64,000 bases of DNA from Microbacterium proteolyticum (GTDB taxonomy: Bacteria > Actinomycetota > Actinomycetes > Actinomycetales > Microbacteriaceae), in assembly GCF_014192415.1 (NCBI RefSeq), contig NZ_JACHXY010000001.1, forward strand, positions 806,001 through 870,000, in the 5' to 3' direction. The notes under the pieces were generated by a model that saw only the letters and a program-made list of their open reading frames with translations, was not told the origin of the DNA and made no database searches. The position numbers were made by a program, and so were the translations under genes. Positions 47,541 through 55,814 of this stretch are shown one piece after another. The number at the start of each line of letters is the position of its first letter. Position 1 is the stretch's first letter.

Positions 47541-48209
47541 ATGAGCGCGCATCACTCCCTCGATCCCGCCGTCGTGCGCTGGTCGGTGCCCCTCGACGAG
47601 CGCGGCGACAGGCCCGTGCTGGTGCTCCTGCACGGCTACGGCTCCGACGAGCACGACCTCTTCGGCCTCGTGCCGTACCTTCCCGATGCCTTCGTCGTGG
47701 CGAGCGTCCGCGCTCCGCTGGCGCCGCCCTGGCCCATGCCGGGCGCCTCGTGGTACCCGATCGAGGGACTCGACGGCCGGGATCCCGCGGCCGTGACCCT
47801 TGCGGCACGCGGGGTGCTCGCCTGGATCCAGGATGCCGTGGGAGACGCGCCCGTGGGCCTGTTGGGGTTCTCGCAGGGCGGTGCGGTGGCGCTGCAGACC
47901 CTGCGCGTGGCGCCCGACGCGGTGTCGTTCGCGGTCGTCCTCGCCGGCTACGTCGCGGGCGGCGAGCTGCCGGGCGACGCCGTCCTGGCCGAGCGGCGCC
48001 CCCCGGTCTTCTGGGGGCGCGGCGCCGCCGACGACGTCATCCCGCAGGCGCTCGTCGACCTGACGGCGCAATGGCTGCCGGCGCACAGCGAACTGAGCGG
48101 GCGGGTGTACCCCGGGCTGACGCACTCCATCTCGCAGGACGAGCTCGATGACGTCCGGGCGTTCCTCGACGCGCGGCTGGCAGAGAAGAACGCGCCGACC
48201 GCCGACTGA
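47541..48209 (+). CDS. Phospholipase/carboxylesterase (alpha/beta hydrolase, YpfH-like)
   Basis: The 222-residue alpha/beta hydrolase has LLHGYGSDEHDLF (oxyanion region, about 29-41), nucleophile elbow GFSQGG with Ser111, Asp165 in GAADDVI and His195 in GLTHSI, a complete triad of the phospholipase/carboxylesterase family. It is cytoplasmic. The ATG at 47541 is preferred to the longer frame because it begins the domain and follows a CACAAT -10. Physiological substrate unknown. Confidence 0.88.
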   Translation: MSAHHSLDPAVVRWSVPLDERGDRPVLVLLHGYGSDEHDLFGLVPYLPDAFVVASVRAPLAPPWPMPGASWYPIEGLDGRDPAAVTLAARGVLAWIQDAVGDAPVGLLGFSQGGAVALQTLRVAPDAVSFAVVLAGYVAGGELPGDAVLAERRPPVFWGRGAADDVIPQALVDLTAQWLPAHSELSGRVYPGLTHSISQDELDDVRAFLDARLAEKNAPTAD

Positions 48210-48336
48210 GAACCGCGTCCGGAGTGCGGGCGAACGGAGCCTCGGCGGACGAGCAGTCCCCGTCCCTCGCGCGGCTCGACCTCGACCTGCGCCTGAAAGT
48301 CGACGAGGAACGACTGCGCGAGTGCGCGCGGTGACG

Positions 48337-48672
48337 TCAGCAGCCGCCGTCGCCCCCGCCTCCACCGCCGTCGCTGCCTCCACCGCTGCCTCCACCGCTG
48401 TCGCTGCAGCTGCCGTCGGAGCCGCCGTAGCCTCCGGCCGTGCCGAACATCACGGCTCCCCCGTCTGCGGTCTCGCGCCGGCGACCCGTCGCGGGCAGCC
48501 GTGCGGTGAAGGCGGCGAAGCCGCCGAAGAGCACCGCGAGGATGCCGCCGATCGTGGCCCCCATCACGAGGTTTTGCGATCCGAGCCCGATGGCCGCGCC
48601 GATCCCCAGCCCGATGGCGGCGGCGACCAGCACGACCGGAACGGTCGCCCGACGAGGCGATGCGCTGTTCAT
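48337..48672 (-). CDS. Small membrane protein with Gly/Ser-rich tail ending in Cys
   Basis: The 111-residue protein has two hydrophobic segments (about 11-30 and 37-56), a short Arg-rich stretch, and a C-terminal tail of Gly, Ser and Asp (about 75-111) ending GGGDGGC. Gly/Cys tails of this sort occur on small membrane proteins where they may bind metal or partner proteins; nothing more can be said. It has a TAGCGT leaderless -10. Its neighbours are unrelated, convergent with the esterase. Confidence 0.65.
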   Translation of the reverse strand: MNSASPRRATVPVVLVAAAIGLGIGAAIGLGSQNLVMGATIGGILAVLFGGFAAFTARLPATGRRRETADGGAVMFGTAGGYGGSDGSCSDSGGGSGGGSDGGGGGGDGGC

Positions 48673-48678
48673 GCCCCG

Positions 48679-48684
48679 ACGCTA
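48679..48684 (-). promoter_or_regulatory. -10 hexamer for leaderless small membrane protein gene
   Basis: TAGCGT on the minus strand, 6 nt before the ATG at 48672. Confidence 0.5.
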
Positions 48685-48809
48685 GACCTGGACGATCCCG
48701 TCGGCATCCCTCCGCCGGAGGACCCGCGCTCCACCGCCGGGGGGAGCCGTTCCGCGACCGCGAACGTCAACCCCGACCCGATGTCGGAGGTCCGAGAGAG
48801 GATGTCGGC

Positions 48810-51800
48810 ATGGCCGACGTGTTGGAGAGATTCGGTCCTGCGACGCAGGACTGGTTCCGCGGCGCCTTCGCCGCTCCCACGAATGCGCAGAAGGGCGCGT
48901 GGGAGTCCGTGTCGTCGGGACGCAACGCGCTCGTGGTCGCGCCTACCGGCTCGGGCAAGACGCTGTCGGCGTTCCTCTTCGCGATCGACCGCATCTTCCG
49001 CGAGAAGGCGCCCGAAGTCGTCGATGCAGAGCCCGTCCGGCGCGCGAAGCGCTCGGCGCCGAAGGCAGCTCCCACGAACACGCGCGTGCTCTACATCTCG
49101 CCTTTGAAGGCGCTCGGTGTCGACGTCGAGCGCAACCTCCGCTCCCCCCTGGTGGGCATCGGTCAATCGGCACGACGGCTCGGCATCGAGGTACCGGGGG
49201 TGACGGTGGGCGTGCGCTCCGGCGACACGAGTTCGAGCGACCGGCGCAAACTCGTCACCGCCCCGCCCGACATCCTCATCACGACGCCCGAGTCGCTCTA
49301 CCTCATGCTGACCAGTCAGGCCGCCGAGACCCTCCGCGGCGTGCACACCGTCATCATCGACGAGGTGCACGCGGTCGCCGCGACCAAGCGCGGCGCCCAC
49401 CTGGCGCTGAGTCTCGAGCGGCTCGATGCACTGCTCGACAAGCCCGCACAGCGCATCGGTCTCTCGGCGACCGTGCGGCCCATCGACGAGGTGGCGCGCT
49501 TCCTCGGCGGCGCACAGCCCGTCGACATCGTCGCACCCAAAGCGACGAAGGCGTTCGACCTCTCGGTCGTCGTGCCGATCGAGGACATGCTCAACCCGCC
49601 CCCGCCGCCGGGCTCCCCCGCGCCCGACGAAGCGGCCGATGGCGAATGGTTCTCGGAACGCCCGGAGAGCACCGAGATGGCCGGCTCCGTCTGGCCGCAC
49701 GTCGAAGAGGCGATCGTCGACCGCATCCTCCAGCGTCGCTCCACGATCGTGTTCTCCAACTCGCGCCGTCTCGCCGAGCGGCTCACCGGGCGGCTGAACG
49801 AGATCTACGCCGAGCGGCAGGGCATCGACGTTCCCGATCCGACGGTACCGGCCGCGCAAATGGCACAGGCAGGGTCTTCGGCCGGCGTTCCCGCGATCCT
49901 CGCCAAGGCCCACCACGGATCGGTGTCGAAAGAGCAGCGCGCCCAGGTCGAAGACGAATTGAAGTCTGGCGTCCTGCGCTGCGTCGTAGCGACGAGCAGC
50001 CTCGAGCTCGGCATCGACATGGGCTCGGTCGACCTCGTCATCCAGGTCGAGGCGCCGCCGAGCGCGGCATCCGGGCTCCAGCGCGTCGGACGCGCCGGCC
50101 ACCAGGTCGGCGAGGTCAGCCGGGCCGCCCTCTTCCCCAAGCACCGCAGCGACGTACTGCACACCGCCGTCGTCACCGAGCGCATGCTCGCGGGGCGCAT
50201 CGAGGCCATCTCGGTGCCGCAGAACCCGCTCGACATCCTCGCGCAGCAGACGGTGGCAGCGTCCGCCCTCGGTTCCATCGATGTCGAGGAATGGTTCGAG
50301 ACGGTCAAGCGCAGCGCGCCGTTCCGCTCGCTCCCCCGCTCGGCATACGAAGCGACCCTCGACCTGCTCGCCGGGCGATACCCCTCCGACGAGTTCGCCG
50401 AACTGCGACCGCGCCTGGTGTGGGACCGCGACGCGGGAACGCTCACGGGGCGCCCGGGCGCACAGCGCGTCGCGGTCACCAGCGGTGGCACCATTCCCGA
50501 CCGCGGGCTCTTCGGGGTGTTCGTGGCGGGAGAATCGCAGAACGCACGGGTCGGCGAGCTCGACGAGGAGATGGTCTACGAGTCGCGCGTCAACGACGTC
50601 TTCACGCTCGGTACGACCAGCTGGCGCATCGTCGAGATCACCCACGACCGCGTCAACGTCCTGCCCGCTTTCGGCCAGCCCGGCAAGCTGCCCTTCTGGC
50701 ACGGCGACGGGATCGGCCGCCCCGCCGAACTGGGCGAAGCCCTCGGCAAATTCTCGCGCGACGTCGCCGGCGCCGAACGGGCGAAAGCCGAGGAGCGCCT
50801 GCGAGAGTCGGGCCTCGACGACTACGCCATCACCAACCTGCTGTCGTACCTCGCCGAACAGCGCGAGGCCACCGGCACGCTGCCCACCGACCGCAGTCTC
50901 ACCGTCGAACGCAGCCGCGACGAGGTCGGCGACTGGCGCATCATCCTGCACTCGCCCTACGGCATGCAGGTGCACGCACCGTGGGCGCTGGCGGTGAACG
51001 CGCGCATCCGCGAGCGCCTCGGCGTCGAGGGTGCCGCCGTCGCGAGCGACGACGGCATCATCGCCCGGGTTCCCGATGCCGCGGCCGAGCCGCCCGGGGC
51101 CGACCTCTTCGTGTTCGAACCCGAGGAGCTCGAGCAGATCGTCACCGACGAGGTGGGGGGCTCGGCACTGTTCGCCTCACGGTTCCGCGAGTGCGCTGCG
51201 CGGGCACTGCTGCTGCCGCGACTGAACCCCAACCGCCGCTCACCCCTCTGGCAGCAGCGCCAACGCTCGGCTCAGCTGCTCGAGGTCGCCAAACGCCACC
51301 CCGCGTTCCCGATCATCCTCGAGACGCTGCGCGAGGTGCTGCAAGACGTCTACGACCTCCCCGCCCTGCTGCGCGTGACCCGCCAGATCGGCGAGCGCCG
51401 CATCCGCCTCGTCGAGATCACGACGTCGCAACCTTCGCCGTACGCCCGCGACCTGCTCTTCGGCTACGTCGGTGCGTTCATGTACGAGGGCGATTCCCCC
51501 CTCGCCGAGCGCCGGGCCGCGGCCCTCTCGGTCGACCCCGCGCTGCTGAGCGAACTGCTCGGCAAGGTCGAGATGCGGGAGCTGCTCGACCCCGAGGTGA
51601 TCGCCCAGTTCGAACGCGAGACCCAGCGCCTCGACCCCGACCGCCGCGCCCGCGGCGTGGAAGGCGTGGCCGACCTGCTGCGCATCCTCGGTCCGCTGAA
51701 CGCCACCGAGGTCGCCGCGCGCCTCGACGCCGAATCCGACGCTCTCGGCGAGGCGGAGCAGCACCTGGCGACCCTCGTCGACGACCGCCGTGCGATCCGC

Positions 51801-53483
51801 GTCACCTTCGGCGGTGTGCCGCGGGTCGCCGGAATCGAAGACGCCGGACGTCTTCGCGACGCCCTCGGCGCGGCCCTGCCGGTGGGCATCCCGAACGCCT
51901 TCCTCGAACCCTTCGCCGACCCCCTCGGCGACCTCGTCGCGCGATACGCCCGCACCCATGCCCCCTTCACGACCGACGCGGTGGCCGAGCGCCTGGGCGT
52001 CGGGATCGCCGTCGCCCGCCTCACTCTGCAACGGCTCGAGTCGCAGGGGCGTCTGGCCAGCGGATTCTTCCTGCCGGAGGCATCCGGGGGCACCCGCGGC
52101 GACGACACCGAGTGGTGCGACGTCGAGGTGCTCCGACGCCTGCGCATGCGCTCGCTCGCGGCGATCCGCGGCAGTGTCGAGCCGGTGCCCCCGTCGGCCT
52201 ACGCGCGCTTCCTCCCGGTCTGGCAGCACCTCGGTCGTCCGCTCGAGGGCATCGACGGGGTGCTCGCGGTGGTCGAGCAGCTCGCGGGAGTGCCCATCCC
52301 GGCGAGCGCCTGGGAGTCGCTCATCCTGCCTTCGCGCGTCGCCGACTACTCCCCCGCCCTCCTCGACGAGTTGACCGCGACGGGCGAGGTCGTCTGGTCG
52401 GGTCACGGCACCCTTCCCGGCCGTGACGGGTGGATCGCGCTGCACCCGGCCGAAGCCGCGCCGTTCACGCTGCAAGACCCCTCCGACGCCGACGACCCCG
52501 CTCCGGACTCGTTGGAAGCGCGGTTGCTCACGGCCCTGGCCGGGGGAGGCGCGTACTTCGCCTCGCAGCTGAAGCAGCTGGCGGGCGCCGACAACGAGCA
52601 GTCGGTCAATGACGCCCTGTGGGCGCTGACCTGGGCGGGGCGCGTCACGAACGACACCTTCGCGCCCGTGCGCACGCTTCTGAGCGGCGGCGGGCAATCG
52701 CACCGGGTGGCCCGCCGTGCCCCCCGCGCCCGCATGTACCGGGGTGCGACCATGCCGCGCGCGACGTCGGCTCCCCGCCCGCCCACCCTGGGCGGCCGGT
52801 GGTCGCTCCTCCCCGAGCGCGAACACGATGCCGCGGCCCGGGCGACCGCAACGGCGAGCCTGCTGCTCGACCGGTACGGCGTCGTCACCCGCGGCGCCGT
52901 GCAGTCCGAGGGCGTGCCGGGCGGCTTCGCGCAGGTGTACCGCATCCTCGCCGGTTTCGAAGAGGCGGGGCATTGCCGTCGCGGCTACGTCATCGAGAAG
53001 CTCGGCGCCGCCCAGTTCGCCGCCTCCGCCACCGTCGACCGCCTGCGCGAGTTCGCCGCCGTCGCCGATCCCCCGCCCCTCCGAACGGTCACTCTCGCCG
53101 CGACAGATCCCGCGAACCCGTACGGCGCCGCCCTCGGCTGGCCCGCCATCGAGGGCGTCACGCACCGCCCCGGCCGCAAAGCCGGCGGGCTGGTCGTGCT
53201 GGTCGACGGCGAGCTGACGCTGTACCTCGAGCGTGGGGGCCGCAGCGCCCTCGCCTTCACCGACGCCGAAGCTCCCCTGCTCGCCGCCGCGCGCCACCTG
53301 GCCGAGACGGCGAAGAAACGGCGCCTCGAGACCCTCACCGTCGAGCAGGTCAACGGAGAGTTCGTCTACGGCACCGCGGTCGGCCGCGCTCTCCGCGAGG
53401 CCGGGTTCGTCGAGTCGCCCAAGGGATTGACGCTGCGCAAACTCACCGCCGGTGACACCCTGCGGGAGGCCGCCCGTGCCTGA
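48810..53483 (+). CDS. lhr: Lhr-family DEAD-box DNA helicase
   Basis: The 1557-residue length matches long actinobacterial Lhr. It has the Q-like region PTNAQKGAWESV, Walker A PTGSGKTLSA (about 44-53), DEVH box IIDEVHAV (about 182-189), SATVRP, and in the second lobe TSSLELGIDMGSVD and QRVGRAGHQ. The long C-terminal region follows, as in the Lhr core plus winged-helix and extra domains. Lhr is a 3-prime to 5-prime DNA translocase that unwinds RNA:DNA hybrids and is DNA-damage inducible in mycobacteria. The ATG at 48810 is followed by FGPATQDWF; the longer ORF upstream is not supported. Nei/Fpg-type gene follows. Confidence 0.95.
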   Translation: MADVLERFGPATQDWFRGAFAAPTNAQKGAWESVSSGRNALVVAPTGSGKTLSAFLFAIDRIFREKAPEVVDAEPVRRAKRSAPKAAPTNTRVLYISPLKALGVDVERNLRSPLVGIGQSARRLGIEVPGVTVGVRSGDTSSSDRRKLVTAPPDILITTPESLYLMLTSQAAETLRGVHTVIIDEVHAVAATKRGAHLALSLERLDALLDKPAQRIGLSATVRPIDEVARFLGGAQPVDIVAPKATKAFDLSVVVPIEDMLNPPPPPGSPAPDEAADGEWFSERPESTEMAGSVWPHVEEAIVDRILQRRSTIVFSNSRRLAERLTGRLNEIYAERQGIDVPDPTVPAAQMAQAGSSAGVPAILAKAHHGSVSKEQRAQVEDELKSGVLRCVVATSSLELGIDMGSVDLVIQVEAPPSAASGLQRVGRAGHQVGEVSRAALFPKHRSDVLHTAVVTERMLAGRIEAISVPQNPLDILAQQTVAASALGSIDVEEWFETVKRSAPFRSLPRSAYEATLDLLAGRYPSDEFAELRPRLVWDRDAGTLTGRPGAQRVAVTSGGTIPDRGLFGVFVAGESQNARVGELDEEMVYESRVNDVFTLGTTSWRIVEITHDRVNVLPAFGQPGKLPFWHGDGIGRPAELGEALGKFSRDVAGAERAKAEERLRESGLDDYAITNLLSYLAEQREATGTLPTDRSLTVERSRDEVGDWRIILHSPYGMQVHAPWALAVNARIRERLGVEGAAVASDDGIIARVPDAAAEPPGADLFVFEPEELEQIVTDEVGGSALFASRFRECAARALLLPRLNPNRRSPLWQQRQRSAQLLEVAKRHPAFPIILETLREVLQDVYDLPALLRVTRQIGERRIRLVEITTSQPSPYARDLLFGYVGAFMYEGDSPLAERRAAALSVDPALLSELLGKVEMRELLDPEVIAQFERETQRLDPDRRARGVEGVADLLRILGPLNATEVAARLDAESDALGEAEQHLATLVDDRRAIRVTFGGVPRVAGIEDAGRLRDALGAALPVGIPNAFLEPFADPLGDLVARYARTHAPFTTDAVAERLGVGIAVARLTLQRLESQGRLASGFFLPEASGGTRGDDTEWCDVEVLRRLRMRSLAAIRGSVEPVPPSAYARFLPVWQHLGRPLEGIDGVLAVVEQLAGVPIPASAWESLILPSRVADYSPALLDELTATGEVVWSGHGTLPGRDGWIALHPAEAAPFTLQDPSDADDPAPDSLEARLLTALAGGGAYFASQLKQLAGADNEQSVNDALWALTWAGRVTNDTFAPVRTLLSGGGQSHRVARRAPRARMYRGATMPRATSAPRPPTLGGRWSLLPEREHDAAARATATASLLLDRYGVVTRGAVQSEGVPGGFAQVYRILAGFEEAGHCRRGYVIEKLGAAQFAASATVDRLREFAAVADPPPLRTVTLAATDPANPYGAALGWPAIEGVTHRPGRKAGGLVVLVDGELTLYLERGGRSALAFTDAEAPLLAAARHLAETAKKRRLETLTVEQVNGEFVYGTAVGRALREAGFVESPKGLTLRKLTAGDTLREAARA

Positions 53484-53587
53484 CGCGACATGTCGGAACA
53501 ACCGGATGCCGATGTCGATCGCGGCCGCTGCGCGACAGGAACACCGACGCACCGTCTCCCGGACCGCGCGACGCCCGAAGGCCGCGC

Positions 53588-54364
53588 ATGCCTGAGGGCG
53601 ACACCGTGTATCGAGCCGCGGCGAAGCTCACCGCGGCACTGGCGGGCAAGGTCGTCACCCGCTTCGACATCCGCGTCCCCGGCAGCGCGACCGCCGACCT
53701 GCGCGGTGAGACGGTGCACGAGGTCGGCGCACGCGGCAAGCACCTGCTGCACCGGATCGGTGGCTACACCCTTCACTCCCACCTCAAGATGGAGGGCCGT
53801 TGGGACGTGTACCGTCCGGGCGAGCGATGGCGGCGCCAGGCCTTCAAGGCGCGAGCGATCGTGGGCGTGGCCGGTGCCGACGCCGTCGGCTTCGACCTCG
53901 CCATGGTGGAGGTGCTGCGCACCGTCGACGAGCACACGGTGATCGGTCACCTGGGCCCCGATCTCCTCGCCGCCGATTGGGACGAGGCCGAGGCCGTCCG
54001 CCGCGTGGCCTCCGACGAACGCGCCGCCCACGTGGCGCTGCTCGACCAGCGCAATGTCGCGGGCTTCGGCAACGTCTACGCGAACGAGCTGTTGTTCGTG
54101 CGCGGGATCGCGCCGACGACGCCCGCGACCGAGATCGACGTGCAGGCGACGATCGCCCTGGGCGAGCGCATGATCCGCGCCAACCTCCCCCGGCCGGAAC
54201 GCACCTTCACCGGCGACACCCGCCCCGGGCGGCGCTTCTGGGTGTACGGCCGCGACGGCGCACCGTGCCGACGGTGCGGTACGCCGATCCGTGCGACGAG
54301 CCTGGGTGCGTCGGCGACGAGCGAGCGCAACGTCTACTGGTGCCCCACCTGCCAGCCCGGTTGA
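53588..54364 (+). CDS. Nei2/Fpg-family DNA glycosylase
   Basis: The 258-residue enzyme begins MPEGDTVYRAA, where Pro2 and Glu3 are the catalytic residues (the Met is removed). MPEGDT with the domain layout suggests endonuclease VIII (Nei) rather than Fpg. It has the helix-two-turn-helix QRNVAGFGNVYANELLF (Asn and Lys/Arg for DNA) and a C-terminal zinc finger (CRRCG then WCPTCQPG). It removes oxidised pyrimidines and is 104 bp after lhr; the same lhr-nei neighbourhood is known in mycobacteria. A 31-bp minisatellite begins at its stop codon. Confidence 0.92.
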   Translation: MPEGDTVYRAAAKLTAALAGKVVTRFDIRVPGSATADLRGETVHEVGARGKHLLHRIGGYTLHSHLKMEGRWDVYRPGERWRRQAFKARAIVGVAGADAVGFDLAMVEVLRTVDEHTVIGHLGPDLLAADWDEAEAVRRVASDERAAHVALLDQRNVAGFGNVYANELLFVRGIAPTTPATEIDVQATIALGERMIRANLPRPERTFTGDTRPGRRFWVYGRDGAPCRRCGTPIRATSLGASATSERNVYWCPTCQPG

Positions 54365-54548
54365 GCGGCGCGACGCCGGCGCGTGATGGGCGCGAGCGGC
54401 GCGATGCCGGAGCGTGATGGGCGCGAGCGGCGCGACGCCGGCGCGTGATGGGCGCGAGCCGCGCGACGCCGGAGCGTGATGGGCGCGAGCGGCGCGACGC
54501 CGGCGCGTGATGGGCGCGAGCGGCGCGACGCCGGCGCGTGATGGGCGC
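54363..54548 (+). repeat. Minisatellite of six 31-bp units beginning in the glycosylase stop codon
   Basis: Six exact-length 31-bp copies run from 54363 to 54548. The unit is GAGCGGCGCGACGCCG followed by GCGCGTGATGGGCGC, with copies 2 and 4 differing by a few bases (AT for AC, AGC for CGC, CCG for CGG). The first two bases are the GA of the TGA stop. Each unit carries the palindrome CGCCGGCG in all but the variant copies. Confidence 0.9.
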
Positions 54549-54912
54549 ACCGGCGGCGGAATGCACGAAGCCGGAGCGACGGCATCCCCTCGCTCCACCG
54601 GCCCCGCCTGGGTCAGCCCGGCCGCGCCCGCCGGGCCCGTCGCCTCCGCTTCGGCGCCCGGCCCCGCTGCTTCCGCTGGATCCGATGCCTCCGCATCGAG
54701 GCGATCGACTCCCTGAAGCCTGCGTGTCAACCCGCCCGCGGCTACCTGGCCGACATGCGAGAACAAGGGAGACGACACCACAGCGGCAGGTCTCTCGACA
54801 TCGAGAAAACCGATACCGGTAGGGGCGACGAAGAACCATTCGAGGGAATGAAGGGTACTTCCGACCAGTTGTCTTACATGTCGGCAGACCCGATGACCGA
54901 CCGGAGGGGATC
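54549..54912. other. Non-coding stretch between the minisatellite and the hexapeptide gene
   Basis: About 364 bp with no convincing gene. The first half is GC-rich with short Pro/Ser/Ala-like repeats; the second half (from about 54750) is less GC-rich and includes a TCTCGA-CA-TCGAGA dyad and a GGAGGGGATC ribosome site for the next gene. Open frames here have random codon use and are rejected. Confidence 0.55.
54793..54806. promoter_or_regulatory. 14-bp perfect dyad TCTCGA-CA-TCGAGA
   Basis: A 6-2-6 inverted repeat about 107 bp before the hexapeptide gene. It could bind a dimeric regulator; no protein is assigned. Confidence 0.35.
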
Positions 54913-55320
54913 GTGGGAAAGAACTACATCGACATCGAGAACGACCACGGCGAGACGTTGCGTTATCGCAAGCACGTCAATGGTCGCGGACTCGTCGCGC
55001 ACGGCGCGAAGGTCCACCCGTCGGCGCTGGTCGAGAACGGCGCCTACGTCGAACCCGGCGTGCAGATCGCCGCGGGTGTTCGTGTCGGCCGTGGCGCCTG
55101 GATCGAATCGGACGCCGTGATCGGACCGGAGGCGCACATCGAACCGCACGCGCACATCTGCGCCGGAGCGGTCATCGGCGCGGGTGCCCACATCGGCGTC
55201 CGGACGCAGGTCGGCCACAACGCTCGCATCGCGGTCGGTTCTCTGATCGGCGACGACGAGATCATCAACGACGGCGAAGCGGTCGCCACTGACCAGCGGG
55301 GGCTGCGCTTGGCAGCCTGA
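54913..55320 (+). CDS. Left-handed beta-helix (hexapeptide repeat) protein
   Basis: The 135-residue protein starts at GTG 54913 with GGAGGGGATC. After a short charged leader (about 1-30) it consists of hexapeptide repeats of the LpxA type (VHPSALVENGAYVEPGVQIA, then GVRVGRGAWIESDAVIG). Such domains form a left-handed beta-helix and usually trimerise. No acyltransferase domain or coenzyme A site is attached, so it is not identified as an enzyme. The last 25 residues differ and may be a cap. Confidence 0.8.
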   Translation: MGKNYIDIENDHGETLRYRKHVNGRGLVAHGAKVHPSALVENGAYVEPGVQIAAGVRVGRGAWIESDAVIGPEAHIEPHAHICAGAVIGAGAHIGVRTQVGHNARIAVGSLIGDDEIINDGEAVATDQRGLRLAA

Positions 55321-55343
55321 CGCCAAGGATGACGAGACCACGA

Positions 55344-55376
55344 CCCGCACGACTCCTCGGAGCGTGCGGGTTTGTT
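55344..55376. terminator. Intrinsic terminator between hexapeptide and DUF1304 genes
   Basis: CCCGCACG, with an A bulge and CTCC, pairs with GGAG and CGTGCGGG around a 2-nt loop, followed by TTTGTT on the plus strand. It serves the plus-strand gene and may also serve the convergent one. Confidence 0.75.
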
Positions 55377-55390
55377 CGTGCCCGGGGCGC

Positions 55391-55780
55391 TCAGGCGAGG
55401 ATCGCCAGCACCAGCCCGATGACCGGAAGCGTTCCCTGGATGCTCGCGGGCCGCAGGTATCTGCGCCCCGAGGTGAGCAGCACGAGGGCGGCGGCCACCA
55501 TGGACCCGAGCGAGAAGATCAGCAGCGTGCGCCCGGCGACATCGCCCGTGCCGTGCGCGATCCACAGCACGATGCCGATGGCGGCGCCGATGGCGAGGAA
55601 CAGGTTGTAGAACCCCTGGTTGTAGGCCAGCGGTCTGGTGGTCTCGGCCGTCTGCTGGTCGGCGATGCCGAACACCCGCCAGGTCGCAGGCTTCGTCCAC
55701 CGCACGCTCTCGAGCACGAAGATGTAGACGTGCAGCAGGGCCGCGAGCCCCGCGAAGACGAGCGCGAGAGTGCCGATCAC
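55391..55780 (-). CDS. DUF1304 membrane protein
   Basis: The 129-residue protein has four membrane segments (about 4-24, 50-74, 82-100 and 110-128). DUF1304 features include HVYIFVLESVRW and NQGFYNLFLAIG. The family has no established function. It starts at a GTG with TAGCGT 6 nt upstream. Its start is 34 bp from the start of the divergent LysR-like gene. Confidence 0.88.
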   Translation of the reverse strand: MIGTLALVFAGLAALLHVYIFVLESVRWTKPATWRVFGIADQQTAETTRPLAYNQGFYNLFLAIGAAIGIVLWIAHGTGDVAGRTLLIFSLGSMVAAALVLLTSGRRYLRPASIQGTLPVIGLVLAILA

Positions 55781-55786
55781 GCGTCA

Positions 55787-55792
55787 ACGCTA
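55787..55792 (-). promoter_or_regulatory. -10 hexamer for leaderless DUF1304 gene
   Basis: TAGCGT on the minus strand, 6 nt before the GTG at 55780. Confidence 0.55.
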
Positions 55793-55802
55793 CCCCCGCG
55801 GC

Positions 55803-55808
55803 TAGCCT
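55803..55808 (+). promoter_or_regulatory. -10 hexamer for leaderless LysR-like gene
   Basis: TAGCCT, 6 nt before the ATG at 55815. It lies 10 bp from the oppositely oriented -10 of DUF1304. Confidence 0.55.
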
Positions 55809-55814
55809 GGAACC

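Noticed and set aside
54363..54548. CRISPR array
   Set aside because: Units are adjacent without spacers and there are no cas genes; it is a simple tandem repeat.
53366..54781. Minus-strand open frame with APITRRRRAARAHH repeats across the glycosylase end
   Set aside because: It is the translation of the 31-bp minisatellite in another frame and covers a certain plus-strand gene; no start site or conserved domain.
54755..55120. Plus-strand ORF MREQGRRHHSGRSLDIEK
   Set aside because: Codon usage (AGA, CGA, GAA, CAA) is unlike real genes here and it overlaps the hexapeptide gene out of frame.
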